A program made the position numbers and the translations under genes. From assembly GCF_000482865.1 (NCBI RefSeq), contig NZ_AXWW01000047.1, positions 14,977-74,388 of the forward strand: a stretch of 59,412 nt of DNA. Direction: 5' to 3'. Position 1 is the stretch's first letter. Each line of letters starts with the position of its first letter. Under the pieces are notes generated by a model. It searched no databases. It had not been told where the DNA came from and saw only the letters and a program-made list of their open reading frames with translations. Of this stretch, positions 30,148-39,143 are shown one piece after another. This DNA comes from Actinokineospora inagensis DSM 44258 (lineage in GTDB: Bacteria > Actinomycetota > Actinomycetes > Mycobacteriales > Pseudonocardiaceae).

Positions 30148-30669
30148 TTAGGGGGAGATGTCGAGGGCGGCGGCTAGGGCGGCGGATTGGTAGGGGGGGA
30201 GGGGCTCGTTGGGGAGGATGACTTCGAGGAGGGCGCCGTCGAGGGAGTGGTCTAGGGCGGCTTGGGTGCGGGGGATGTCTTGGCCGGGGGCGAGTTCGAC
30301 GAGGTAGAGGGGCTTGTTGTCGGTGGTGCGGTGGGTGCGCAGGATGCGGCGGATGGGGTAGGTGGCGGCGGCGGAGCGGAGTTTGAAGTCCACTGTGGAC
30401 GGGGTGGGGTCGGGGTGGAAGGCGATGGTTGGCGGGGTGTAGGGGGGGAGGTCGGCGATGATGGGGCTGTCCAGGCGGAAGTCGACCTCGGCGAGCAGGG
30501 TGCGGTCGGTGGGGGAGAGGCCGATGGCGTTGTCGGCGAGGGCGAACAGGAGGGTGCGTTCGAGGTCTTCGAGTTCGCGGGCGGCCAGGAGGGTGCGGAG
30601 GGTGGCGAGGTCGTCGTCGGGGAGGCGGCCTGCGAGGTGGCGGAGGATGGTGGTCCAAGTGGACAGCAC
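30148..30669 (-). CDS. Unknown 173-aa protein; candidate immunity protein to the upstream EndoU-like toxin
   Basis: I do not recognise this family. The protein is soluble, acidic, and has a helical N-terminal half (ILRHLAGRLPDDDLATLRTL and LEDLERTLLFALADNAIGL). The C-terminal half contains alternating strands and ends LPPYQSAALAAALDISP. There is no signal peptide, so it should stay in the cytoplasm. The GTG start lies 3 bases after the stop of the gene whose product ends in an EndoU-like domain, so the two are translationally coupled. Position, size and location are what is expected of an immunity protein, but that role is inferred from context only. Confidence 0.6.
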   Translation of the reverse strand: MLSTWTTILRHLAGRLPDDDLATLRTLLAARELEDLERTLLFALADNAIGLSPTDRTLLAEVDFRLDSPIIADLPPYTPPTIAFHPDPTPSTVDFKLRSAAATYPIRRILRTHRTTDNKPLYLVELAPGQDIPRTQAALDHSLDGALLEVILPNEPLPPYQSAALAAALDISP

Positions 30670-30672
30670 GGG

Positions 30673-33237
30673 TCAGCAACCTGGGGTGGGAGTGGGGGAG
30701 CCCGGGGTGAGGGCGCCGGTGTTGTCCGTCTTATACACGATGGGGGTGCCCGCCTGGTCGACGGCGGGGCGGCCGTCGGGGGTGGCGGCGGGGTATTCCC
30801 AGGTGTCGTTGGTGTTGTTGTAGCGGGGCGGGAAAGTGCGGGCGTTGTTGAGTTGTGGGGTGGCGGGTGGGTCGGGGTTTTGGAAGATCGCCTTGTCGTC
30901 GAAGGTGGCCGAGTGGTTGACGAAGACGTCGTCGCGGGTGAGGGCGTGGTTGGGGCCGCCTGCTCGGAGTGACGGGTAGCCGTTGCGGAAGGTGCCGCCG
31001 TCGTAGATGTAGAGGTCTAGTTCGGCGGTGATGCCCTTGACGGTGGCTTGGCCGAGGAAACGCCACGACCAGACGCGGGCGTTCATGTGGTTGACGTCGG
31101 CGCGGGGGGCGGCGGTGGGGTTGGCCTGGCCGTCGACGGTGTTGGCCCGGTCGACGACCTGGGCGATGGCGGCTTTGATGTCGTCGACCGTCCACGCCTT
31201 GGGGAACTCGGTCTTGCCGGGGCCGCCCGCGCCGCCGAGGTGGCCGCCGGGGTACTGCTTGCCGGGGTTGGCCGGGTCGTACGGGTCGCCGTGCAGCATG
31301 TGGTCGAGATTGGCCTGGGTGTAGACGAGGTCGCTCGACGTGGGTTTGCGGGTCGGGGTGGTCGCGGCGCGTTGGTAGACCATGGCGCGCAGGTCGTCGG
31401 CGGTGAACTCGTAGCGGCCGCCGGGGACGCTTTCCCGGGTCAGCTTGTTGGCGACCATCAGTTCGGTGACCACCGGTTGCCCGGACGGGTCGCGCAGCAG
31501 GTCGGTGAGGCGTTGGCTGCCGCCGGTCGTCAGCTTCGACAGCAGGTCGACCAGCGTCTTGCGGTGCACCTGCCCGTACTCGGGGTACGAGTCGCCGAAG
31601 TCGAGGACGAGGACCTTGGCGTACCCGGTGGTGTCGACCGTGGTGAACGCCTTGATCCCCGCGTCGGCGGCGTCGTAGACGCGTTGGGCGCGGTTGTCCG
31701 GGTTGGTGACGGAGGCGATCGAGTAGACCCGTTTGTTCTGGCTGTCCAGGATCAGGTCGTGGTCGACGCGCAGCGTGTTCGGTTGTCTGCCCGCGTCTTG
31801 GGCGAGTTGCGCGAGCAGCGACAGCGCCTGCCGGGCGCCCAGTTGCTTGACCCGGTTGCCGCGCACGGCGGTCTGCGCGAGGGCGACCACCGGACTGGGC
31901 TGGTCGGCCGCGACGGCGATCGCCGGGTTCTTGGCCAGTACGGCGAGCAGGCTGAGCACGCGGCCGTCGCCGGAGTCGCGGACGAGGGCGATGACCTGGT
32001 CGAGCAGGTCGCCGTTGGCTTGGAACCCGGCGACCGCCGGGCCGGGGGTGGACAGCTTGTCGATGACCGAGTTGACGTCCGGCCCGGCCAGCCCGGGTTG
32101 GCCGGGGACCGGCCGGTTCGGGTCGACACCCCGGTCGTGCAGCCGCCGCCCGGTGTCCAGGTCGGGTCCGGCGACCGAGGTGACCTGGGCGAACGCGGTG
32201 ACCGTGTACGAGCGGGTGCAGGTCTCGGTGCAACTGGACGCCGGGTTGACCACGCTGACCGACTGCTGCACGGTCTGGCCGGGGCCGACGCTGATCGGCA
32301 GGTCGCCGCCGCCGCCACTGGTGGACGTCACCGAGAGGGTGCCCTGGGCGGGTTCGTCACCCGAGTTGGTGACCTCGATCGGGGTGGGGCAGGCCGGGGT
32401 CATGCAGGTGCCGGTGGGCACCAGGGTGACCTCGATCGCCGGGCCGTGGTTGGCCTCGGGCACCGGGGGAGCGGCGGGCGCGGTCGCGGCCTGCTGTTTG
32501 GCGTCGGTGAGCGCCTTGTCGGTGCGCTGCTTGCACGGGTCGTCCACGGCGCTCGCGCTGACCAACCCGGTCGGGAAGCTCTGCGCCGTTCCGCCGGGTT
32601 GCTCGCGCAGTTTCTCGCCCGCCGCCGCGAGCGGGCCGCCGATGCCGAGGAGCCTGGTCCCGCCTTCGGTGGACAGGTAGATCGTCCACGGCGAGTCCTT
32701 GGGCGACAGCGCCACCGCCGGTGTTCCGTCGACGTAGACCGTGGGCTTGGCCGCCCAGTCGTCGCCCGCGAACTTCTCGCCCAACTGCTTGCCGGACAGC
32801 GCGGTCAGCATCCCGATGGGGAAGCCCATGTTCTCGGTGGCCTGCACCCATTTGCCCGCGATCTGGTACGCGTAGACCGGGACGGTGTTGAGCCACCAGG
32901 CGTTGTTGCCGTTGACCACGACCTTGCCGCCGACCGCGGCGAAGGTGGCGACCCCGCCCGCTCCGTCGGACACCGTCGCCGTGGTGTCGCCGCTCGCCAG
33001 GGTGACGATGTCGACGTCGAGCGGTACCCCGCTCTCGGTTTCCAGCGTCCCGCGCAGCCGCACGTCGTGGAGCTGGGCCAGTTGTGCGAGCGCGGTGGTG
33101 CCCAGGTCGGCTGCCGCCGTCGCGCGCGGGCTGCCGGACACCCGGACCGGTCCGGTGAACGCCGCGACCAGCACGGCCGCCACCACCGCGATGACCACGC
33201 ACGCCAACGGCCCCCGACGGCGCACCAGTCGATCCAT
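30673..33237 (-). CDS. Exported multidomain protein with C-terminal EndoU-like nuclease toxin domain
   Basis: The 854-residue protein starts with an Arg-rich segment and a hydrophobic stretch (CVVIAVVAAVLVAAF), a signal peptide or anchor. Residues about 45-200 resemble an LprG/LolA-like beta domain. Next is a Cys-containing beta-sandwich (about 265-350) and a helical region (about 395-480). A mixed domain follows (about 490-620, with YAKVLVLDFGDSYPEYGQ). The last part, from about 640, matches the bacterial EndoU pattern: HMLHGD (H646), GGHLGGAGGPGKTEFP (H666, K675) and a following helix, then a beta-rich tail to about 760. EndoU toxins cleave RNA. The layout suggests a surface or secreted polymorphic toxin, with the next gene as antidote. 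Confidence 0.75.
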   Translation of the reverse strand: MDRLVRRRGPLACVVIAVVAAVLVAAFTGPVRVSGSPRATAAADLGTTALAQLAQLHDVRLRGTLETESGVPLDVDIVTLASGDTTATVSDGAGGVATFAAVGGKVVVNGNNAWWLNTVPVYAYQIAGKWVQATENMGFPIGMLTALSGKQLGEKFAGDDWAAKPTVYVDGTPAVALSPKDSPWTIYLSTEGGTRLLGIGGPLAAAGEKLREQPGGTAQSFPTGLVSASAVDDPCKQRTDKALTDAKQQAATAPAAPPVPEANHGPAIEVTLVPTGTCMTPACPTPIEVTNSGDEPAQGTLSVTSTSGGGGDLPISVGPGQTVQQSVSVVNPASSCTETCTRSYTVTAFAQVTSVAGPDLDTGRRLHDRGVDPNRPVPGQPGLAGPDVNSVIDKLSTPGPAVAGFQANGDLLDQVIALVRDSGDGRVLSLLAVLAKNPAIAVAADQPSPVVALAQTAVRGNRVKQLGARQALSLLAQLAQDAGRQPNTLRVDHDLILDSQNKRVYSIASVTNPDNRAQRVYDAADAGIKAFTTVDTTGYAKVLVLDFGDSYPEYGQVHRKTLVDLLSKLTTGGSQRLTDLLRDPSGQPVVTELMVANKLTRESVPGGRYEFTADDLRAMVYQRAATTPTRKPTSSDLVYTQANLDHMLHGDPYDPANPGKQYPGGHLGGAGGPGKTEFPKAWTVDDIKAAIAQVVDRANTVDGQANPTAAPRADVNHMNARVWSWRFLGQATVKGITAELDLYIYDGGTFRNGYPSLRAGGPNHALTRDDVFVNHSATFDDKAIFQNPDPPATPQLNNARTFPPRYNNTNDTWEYPAATPDGRPAVDQAGTPIVYKTDNTGALTPGSPTPTPGC

Positions 33238-33475
33238 GCCCAGACCCCCGATCCGGTCCTACGGGCTCAACCGCCCGTGTCCGGCATTCTGCCCGGTGGG
33301 TACGACAAGATCGCAGGGGCCGCGTGATCTGTCCGGGTGACACTGTTCGGGCGGTGCCGGACGCCTCGACCGTCGAGTGGGCGGAGACGGTGCACAGTGG
33401 ACGAACGGCAGCGCCCGCCGGGGCACAGGTCCGGCGGGCGCCGACGCTCTCCCCATGATCGAGGAGTTGGAACTC

Positions 33476-35089
33476 TCAGAGCTGGAACTTGGCCACCGTG
33501 GAGTGCATCTCGTTGCTCATCTTGGCCAACTCGGTCGCCGCCCGCTGCCACTGGTGCACGCCCGCGGTGGTGGTGCTGGTGGCGGTGGCGACGCCGGTGA
33601 TGTTGTCGGAGATCGCGCGGCTGCTGGACGCGGCCTCGGCCAGGTTGCGGTTCATCTCGTTGGTCGTCGCGGTCTGCTCCTCGACCGCGGCGGCGATGAC
33701 GATCTGGAAGTCGCTGATCCGGCCGACGGTGTTCACGATCTGGCCGATCGCCGAGATGGCGTTGGCGGTGTCGGACTGGATGGCCTCGACCCGGCTGATG
33801 ATGTCCTCGGTCGCCTTGGCGGTCTCCTGAGCCAGGTCCTTGACCTCGCCTGCGACGACCGCGAAGCCCTTGCCCGCGTCACCGGCCCGAGCGGCCTCGA
33901 TGGTGGCGTTGAGGGCCAGCAGGTTGGTCTGCTCGGCGATGCTGGTGATGACCTTGACGACGTTGCCGATCTCGGAGGACGACACGCCCAGCTTCGCCAC
34001 CGTCTGGTTGGTCTGCTCGGCGACGGTGACCGCCTTGCCCGCCACGTCCGCGGCCTCGCTGGCGTTGTTCGCGATCTGGCGGATGGACTCGCCCATCTCG
34101 GTGCCACCGGTGGCGACGATGTCCACGTTCTGCAGCACCGCGCCCGCGGCCACGGTGACCGCGCCCACCTGGTCGGACGCCTCGCCCGCCGACGCGGCGA
34201 TCTCGGTGGAGACCCGGGACAGCTCCTCGGAGGCGGCCGCCAGCGACTCGGCGTGCCCGGACAGGCCGGTCACGGTGGCCCGCAGCGACTCGACCGTGGT
34301 GTCCACCGCCTTGCCGACCTGGCCGATCTCGTCCTGGGTGGTCAGGCCGACGGTGGCGGTGAGGTCGCCGTGCTCCAGCTTGCCCAGCGCCCGCACGACC
34401 TTGGCCAGCGGCCGCACCACGGAGCGGGTCGTCCACACCGCGAGCACGACGGCCAGCAGCAGCGCGACGGTCAGGGTGATCGCCAGCGCCCAGTTGCTGC
34501 TGCCGCGGGTGCTCGCCGCCTCGGCCTTGAGCGCGTCCATCCGGCCGTTGATGGACTTGGTCAACTGGGTGGTGATGTCGAGGACCTTGGAGTACGCCGC
34601 CGACGCCTCGCCGCCGTTGATGCTGTCCATCGCCTGCGCGCGGCCGACCTGGGTGTCGGCGGCCAGCAACTGCATGACCTTGGTGTCCCAGGAGAAGAAG
34701 TCGTCCCACGCGGGCTTCAACTCGGCGAACAGCGCCTTCTCGGCGTCGCTCATGTACTGCAGGTGCGCGGCGTCGATGTGCGCGTAGAGGCCGTCTTTGG
34801 ACTTCAACTCGGCGCCCCGGTTGTAGGCGTCGGCGCCCAGTGCCTTGGCCGCGCCGTAGGCGCCCGCGTCCGCCACGACCAGCGCCTGCCAGCCGGTGAC
34901 GTCGGCGACGTCGTACTTGGCCTGGTCGACGTCGTCCTGGACCAGCCGGAGCTGGTCGAGCCGGGTGCTCGTGTCGTCTTGCCGGGCCAGGCTCCACCAG
35001 CCCACGCAGGCGGCGAACACGATGAACAACACCAGGACCGCGTAAGACCCGCCCAACCTGGTGCCGACTTTCGCCCTGCTCAACAACAT
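33476..35089 (-). CDS. Methyl-accepting chemotaxis-type receptor
   Basis: The 537-residue receptor has TM1 at about 15-33, a helical periplasmic-type four-helix-bundle sensor, TM2 near 205-225, HAMP and a cytoplasmic signalling domain. The conserved hairpin tip reads [18 protein letters not shown] followed by [11 protein letters not shown], where the kinase CheA and adaptor CheW would bind. The frame can start at a GTG at 35176, adding 29 residues with no ribosome site; I prefer the ATG at 35089, which puts TM1 near the N-terminus, although its own ribosome site is weak. No cheA, cheW or flagellar gene is in the window, so its partners are unknown. It is divergent from a TasA-like gene. Confidence 0.87.
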   Translation of the reverse strand: MLLSRAKVGTRLGGSYAVLVLFIVFAACVGWWSLARQDDTSTRLDQLRLVQDDVDQAKYDVADVTGWQALVVADAGAYGAAKALGADAYNRGAELKSKDGLYAHIDAAHLQYMSDAEKALFAELKPAWDDFFSWDTKVMQLLAADTQVGRAQAMDSINGGEASAAYSKVLDITTQLTKSINGRMDALKAEAASTRGSSNWALAITLTVALLLAVVLAVWTTRSVVRPLAKVVRALGKLEHGDLTATVGLTTQDEIGQVGKAVDTTVESLRATVTGLSGHAESLAAASEELSRVSTEIAASAGEASDQVGAVTVAAGAVLQNVDIVATGGTEMGESIRQIANNASEAADVAGKAVTVAEQTNQTVAKLGVSSSEIGNVVKVITSIAEQTNLLALNATIEAARAGDAGKGFAVVAGEVKDLAQETAKATEDIISRVEAIQSDTANAISAIGQIVNTVGRISDFQIVIAAAVEEQTATTNEMNRNLAEAASSSRAISDNITGVATATSTTTAGVHQWQRAATELAKMSNEMHSTVAKFQL

Positions 35090-35341
35090 CGTGCCGCCGC
35101 CCTTCACGGTCCCTCGCTGCCGCGCGTCCGGTGCGGACGCGGGCGGGGGAGTGCTGTGCTCCTGATCGACCGTCACTGAGCAGAGTTGAGGAACTCATAT
35201 GGGGGCTTGTGAGCAGCCTCACTTGGGCTCATAGGCAACCGTCCTGCACCCGAAGTAGCAATCACCCCACAACTGGGTCACCTATTCGTGGCCGGGTCAT
35301 CAGCCGACCTAGTGGGTCTGACGGACAGGAGGGTGATGACG

Positions 35342-35926
35342 ATGCAGGTCAAGAAGAACAGGTCCGGGGTCAAGGCCGCGGCGGTAGTGGCAACCGGACT
35401 GGTCGCCAGCGCCCTCGTGATCTGGTTCAGCAGCTACGCGGCGTTCACCGCGACCACCACCAACAGCGGCAACTCGTTCAGTTCCGGCTCGGTGGCCATC
35501 TCCGACGACGACTCGAACGGCGTGCTGTTCAGCGTGTCCGGCCTCAAGCCGGGCGACACCGGCTCGAAGTGCATCGAGGTGACCTACAACGGTAGCGTCG
35601 CTTCGTCGGTGAAGCTGTACACCACCGCGGCCTCTTACACGGGCACGCTTGGTACCTACTTGGACTTCACGGTCAAGCAGGGCACTGGTGGCACCTACGC
35701 CGACTGCACCGGTTTCGTCGCCGACTCGGGCGGCACCATCCACAATGGCACGCTCGCGGCGTTCGCGTCCTCTTACACCAACTTCGCCAACGGCATCGGC
35801 ACGTGGACGCCGTCCACCGCGGGCACGAAGAAGACGTTCCAGTTCACCTACACCTTGCAGGACAACAACAGTGCTCAGAACAAGAGCGCGGGCATCGGCT
35901 TCACCTGGGAAGCGCAGAGCTCCTGA
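35342..35926 (+). CDS. TasA/CalY-like exported protein with SipW-type signal
   Basis: The 194-residue protein has an N-terminal signal of the kind processed by SipW-type signal peptidases: MQVKKNRSGVKAAAVV, a hydrophobic core, then YAAFTATTTNSGNSF. This is followed by a beta-rich domain with DDDSNGVLFSVSGLKPGD, similar to camelysin/TasA family fibre proteins. The ATG at 35342 is 8 bases after AGGAGGG; the ATG at 35336 is too close to that site. TasA-like proteins form extracellular fibres in Bacillus, but the actinobacterial members are little characterised. No SipW gene is adjacent. It is divergent from the chemoreceptor gene, so the two may share regulation. Confidence 0.78.
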   Translation: MQVKKNRSGVKAAAVVATGLVASALVIWFSSYAAFTATTTNSGNSFSSGSVAISDDDSNGVLFSVSGLKPGDTGSKCIEVTYNGSVASSVKLYTTAASYTGTLGTYLDFTVKQGTGGTYADCTGFVADSGGTIHNGTLAAFASSYTNFANGIGTWTPSTAGTKKTFQFTYTLQDNNSAQNKSAGIGFTWEAQSS

Positions 35927-36027
35927 GCCCCTGTGCTCGGTGACTCGCGGAGGTAGCGCCAGTAGCACGTCCCGCCGACGCGCGGATTCGACGCCACTAC
36001 CACGCGAACCGCTGAGCGGCCCCTACG

Positions 36028-36399
36028 TCAGTGGTGCACTAGGCAAAACGGGTGCCCGGCCGGGTCGGCGTAGACGCGCCAGCGGTTGGCGGTGGTGTCG
36101 AGCGGGGTCGCGCCGCAGGTCAGGGCCTCGGTGTGGGCTCGGTCCAGGTCTGTGACCTCCGAGTCCAGGTGGAACTGCTGCGGTCGGGACGGGTCTGGCC
36201 ACTGGGGCGGGTGGTAGGGGCTGACTCGTTGGAAGGCGAGGACGAAACCCGTGGGGGTGTGCAGGGTTGACCAGTTCTCGTCGAGGGACCAGCGGGGGTC
36301 GGCGAGGTCGACGGTGCCGCCGAGGAGGGAGTGGTAGAACGCGGCGAGTGCGGCGGGGTTGGGGCAGTCCAAGACCACGCACTGGAGTGTGGCGAACAT
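36028..36399 (-). CDS. VOC (glyoxalase/bleomycin-resistance) superfamily protein
   Basis: The 123-residue protein has the paired beta-alpha-beta-beta-beta modules of the VOC fold. It begins LQCVVLDCPNPAALAAFYHSLLGG, with a second module from about residue 75, and ends VYADPAGHPFCLVHH, the typical C-terminal strand of this group. The reaction is not predictable from the fold, which covers metal-dependent lyases, dioxygenases and binding proteins. Its start lies 10 bases after the stop of the exonuclease-BRCT gene on the same strand, so they are probably co-transcribed. Confidence 0.85.
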   Translation of the reverse strand: MFATLQCVVLDCPNPAALAAFYHSLLGGTVDLADPRWSLDENWSTLHTPTGFVLAFQRVSPYHPPQWPDPSRPQQFHLDSEVTDLDRAHTEALTCGATPLDTTANRWRVYADPAGHPFCLVHH

Positions 36400-36409
36400 G
36401 TGGACAATC

Positions 36410-37630
36410 CTAAGTGGACTGGAGAAGGGCGGCGAGAGCGCGCAGGAATGCCTGCTCGTCCACGACGGGGATGTTGAGGGCGTGGGCGGTGGTGGCCTTG
36501 ACGGACATGGTGTCCGGGTCGGCCGCGGCGACCACGCGGGTTTGCCTGCTCACGGCGGTCATGACACGCAGGCCCGCGGCGGTGGCGCGGGCGGTGACCT
36601 CGTCGCGGTCGGTGGTCATGGTGCCGGTCAGGACGATCTTGTCGCCGGGCCGCAGGACCAGGCCGCCGATGGTCGGGACGCGCGGCAGGTCGGCCCGGGG
36701 CATGGCCTGGGTGACGTCCCCGACCCCGAGGCCGAGCAGGCGGGCGACGAGGTCGACGTCGGCGCGTTCGGCGGGACCCATGCCCGCGTCGGCGGCGGCC
36801 GAGACCAGGGCGCGCAGGTAGGTGTGGTGGATGGCGACGACCTGGGCCAGGCCGAGGCGGCGGGCGACGGCGAGCAGCGCGTCCGCGTCGGTGGCCGAGA
36901 TGCGGCGGTCGAGGAGCGCGTCGTCGAGGACGGCGAAGTAGGCGTCGACGGCGGGTTCGTCGTCGTGCGGCAGGTCGGTGACCAGCCGGGCCAGGAAGTG
37001 CGGTTCGGCGAGGTCGACCGGGTGGCGCCGGGCGGGGGAGACGAGGTCGCGGGGTAAGTCGGGCCAGGCCCAGGTGGCGGCGTCGAGGTGCGCCGGGGTG
37101 GGACGCACGACGTCGGGGGCGGTGGCCAGCAGGTGGCCGAGCAGCGCGCCCGCGGCCATCGCGTCATCGCGGGCGGTGTGCCAGCGCATGGCGGGCAGAC
37201 CGGCGGTGGCGCAGCACGCTATGAGTGACCGCCGCGAGTGCGGCATGGCGGTGCTCGCCGCGCGCATGGTGCACAGCCCGGCGTCGTCCCGCAACGGCGT
37301 GTCGACGCCGAGACGGGCGAACTCGGCGCGCAGGTGCATCGCGTCGAACGGCCAGTTGTGCGCGACCACCACCCGGCCCCGCAGCCGGTGCGCCACGTCC
37401 CCCGCGACCTCCGCGAACCTCGGCGCCCGCCGCGCTTCCGCCGCGGTGATCCGGTGGATGGCCTGCGGACCGAGGTCGCGTTCCGGGTTCACCAGGGTGG
37501 ACCACTCGTCGGTCACGGTCCCGTCCGGGTCGAGGTGGATGATCGCGATCTCGGCCACCCGGTGCCGGTGCTCGACGTCGATCCCCGTCGTCTCCGTGTC
37601 GACCACCGCGTACCCGACCGAGTTGCTCAC
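36410..37630 (-). CDS. DEDDh 3'-5' exonuclease with C-terminal BRCT domain
   Basis: The 406-residue protein has an N-terminal DnaQ-like exonuclease domain: VVDTETTGID (D11, E13), VVAHNWPFDAMHL as the second motif, and HTARDDAMAAG as the HxxxxD motif near residue 165. The C-terminal third (about 320-400) is a BRCT domain starting VLRPGDKIVLTGTM. This pairing occurs in actinobacterial DNA polymerase III epsilon-like proteins of unclear repair role. GGGAGG lies directly before the ATG at 37639 and 9 bases before the GTG at 37630, so I prefer the GTG. The frame runs far upstream but crosses another gene. The VOC gene follows. Confidence 0.88.
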   Translation of the reverse strand: MSNSVGYAVVDTETTGIDVEHRHRVAEIAIIHLDPDGTVTDEWSTLVNPERDLGPQAIHRITAAEARRAPRFAEVAGDVAHRLRGRVVVAHNWPFDAMHLRAEFARLGVDTPLRDDAGLCTMRAASTAMPHSRRSLIACCATAGLPAMRWHTARDDAMAAGALLGHLLATAPDVVRPTPAHLDAATWAWPDLPRDLVSPARRHPVDLAEPHFLARLVTDLPHDDEPAVDAYFAVLDDALLDRRISATDADALLAVARRLGLAQVVAIHHTYLRALVSAAADAGMGPAERADVDLVARLLGLGVGDVTQAMPRADLPRVPTIGGLVLRPGDKIVLTGTMTTDRDEVTARATAAGLRVMTAVSRQTRVVAAADPDTMSVKATTAHALNIPVVDEQAFLRALAALLQST

Positions 37631-37780
37631 CGACGCCATCCTCCCTGCCAACAGACCGCTCCATTCGATCACAAACCGACACTTGGCCCGCGGCGTAACC
37701 TCGGTGGGTATCGAGTGGTGTGCCGTACGGCCGCCGCCTGGCCGTACGGGTTGGCGCACCTGGTGAAAGGGGCAGGTCCG

Positions 37781-37987
37781 ATGAGTCGCAGAGCGAGCGC
37801 GGTCAAGGTGGGGTTGGGCGTCGCGGCGGTGGTGGCGATGAGCCTGGCGGGGCAGCCCGCGCAGGCCGAGAACGGGGTCATCCACGTGGAGACCGACGGG
37901 GTCGTCCACGCCCAGGCCACCGCCATCGAATACGGCACGGATGCCACCGCCATCGAGTACGGGCTGGTGGCGCCGGGTAACCGGTAG
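37781..37987 (+). CDS. Small exported peptide with duplicated ATAIEYG motif
   Basis: The 68-residue product has a clear signal peptide (VGLGVAAVVAMSLAGQPAQA, cleavage likely after AQA near residue 30), leaving a mature peptide of about 38 residues. The mature part repeats itself twice: GVIHVETD then GVVHAQ, and ATAIEYGTD then ATAIEYGLV. The second duplication is also clear at the DNA level, in two 20-base segments starting near 37917 and 37944. It ends VAPGNR. GAAAGGGG lies upstream of the ATG at 37781. The motif ATAIEYGLVA resembles the processing region of Flp-type pilins, but the following hydrophobic helix is missing. Function unknown. Confidence 0.7.
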   Translation: MSRRASAVKVGLGVAAVVAMSLAGQPAQAENGVIHVETDGVVHAQATAIEYGTDATAIEYGLVAPGNR

Positions 37988-38134
37988 CCGGTAGTCCCTC
38001 GATGCGGGGGAGCGGGCGCCTGGGCCTGTTCGGCCCAGGCGGTCGTCGGGCACCCTGGATGCTCCACTGTGGACACTGACCGGCTGGATACCCCGGACGG
38101 GTGTCCGGGATGTGGGACGGTCGGTGCCGCGGCC

Positions 38135-38140
38135 TAGGCT
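38135..38140 (+). promoter_or_regulatory. Candidate -10 box for a leaderless transcript
   Basis: TAGGCT ends 7 bases before the GTG at 38148, so transcription would begin at or beside the start codon. This supports the GTG start of the oxygenase and the absence of a ribosome site. The -35 region is unconvincing. Confidence 0.5.
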
Positions 38141-38147
38141 CGGACGG

Positions 38148-39143
38148 GTGACCGCCGCCCTGCCGATGATCGATCTGTCCCGGTTCCGCGACCCGGCCGT
38201 CGACCGGGACGCGTTCCTCGCCGACCTGCGCCGCGCCGCGCACGAGGTCGGCTTCTTCTACGTCGTCGGCCACGGCGTCCCACCGGAGCTGACCGGCGGC
38301 ATCCTCGACGTGGCCAAGGAGTTCTTCGCGCTGCCGGTGGAGCGGCGGCTGGCGATCGAGAACGTCAACTCCCCGCAGTTCCGCGGCTACACGCGCACCG
38401 GCAACGAGTACACCGCGGGCGCCCGCGACTGGCGCGAGCAGATCGACGTCGGCCCCGAGCGCGCCGCCCTGGACGTGGGACCGGACGAGCCCGCGTGGCG
38501 GCGGCTGATCGGCCCGAACCAGTGGCCCGCGGAACTGCCCCGGCTGCGCGAGATCACGCTGGCCTGGCAGGCGGAGGCGCTGCGGGTCAGCCGGGAGGTG
38601 CTGCGCGCGCTGTCGCTGGCCCTCGGCCAGGACGAGGGCTACTTCGACACATGGTTCGACGACGAGGCCGCCACACACGCCAAGATCGTCCGCTACCCCG
38701 GCCGGGCCGACGACGGCAGCGACCAGGGCGTCGGCGCGCACAAGGACTACGGCTTCCTGGCCGTCCTGCAGCAAGACGAGGTCGGCGGCCTGCAGGTCGA
38801 GCTCCCCGGCGGCGGCTGGGTCGACGCGACCCCGGTGCCGGGCAGCTTCGTGGTGAACATCGGCGAGATGCTGGAGATCGCCACCCGGGGCTACCTGGTC
38901 GCCACCAAGCACCGGGTGGTCAGCCCGCCGCACGGGGTGGACCGGTACTCGGTGCCGTTCTTCCTCGGTCCGCGGCTGGACGCGGTGGTCGAGCCGCTGG
39001 AATTGCCCGCCGAGTTGGCCGCGTCCGCGCGCGGCGTCAGCCAGGACGCCGACAACCCACTGCTGGCCGCGTACGGCGAGAACGCCCTGCTCGGCTGGCT
39101 CCGCTCGCACCCGCGGGTGGCGCAGCGGTGGTGGTCGGCGTGA
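38148..39143 (+). CDS. Isopenicillin-N-synthase-like 2-oxoglutarate/Fe(II) oxygenase
   Basis: The 331-residue protein belongs to the plant- and microbe-type 2OG-Fe(II) oxygenase family, with the DIOX_N-like start LPMIDLSRF and the GFFYVVGHGVP motif. Iron ligands are H198 and D200 in GAHKDYG and H255 in ATKHRVV; the 2-oxoglutarate-binding RxS pair is R266/S268 in DRYSVPF. Members of this group oxidise varied small molecules; the substrate is not evident. The GTG start is supported by the -10 box directly upstream. The stop overlaps the start of the PLP sulfhydrylase by four bases, so the pair is an operon with a possible link to sulfur amino-acid metabolism. Confidence 0.88.
   Translation: MTAALPMIDLSRFRDPAVDRDAFLADLRRAAHEVGFFYVVGHGVPPELTGGILDVAKEFFALPVERRLAIENVNSPQFRGYTRTGNEYTAGARDWREQIDVGPERAALDVGPDEPAWRRLIGPNQWPAELPRLREITLAWQAEALRVSREVLRALSLALGQDEGYFDTWFDDEAATHAKIVRYPGRADDGSDQGVGAHKDYGFLAVLQQDEVGGLQVELPGGGWVDATPVPGSFVVNIGEMLEIATRGYLVATKHRVVSPPHGVDRYSVPFFLGPRLDAVVEPLELPAELAASARGVSQDADNPLLAAYGENALLGWLRSHPRVAQRWWSA

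Noticed and set aside
29579-30679. A 366-codon His/Pro/Arg-rich frame on the minus strand
   Set aside because: It overlaps the 173-residue gene in another frame and then runs through the degenerate tandem array. Its translation is low complexity.
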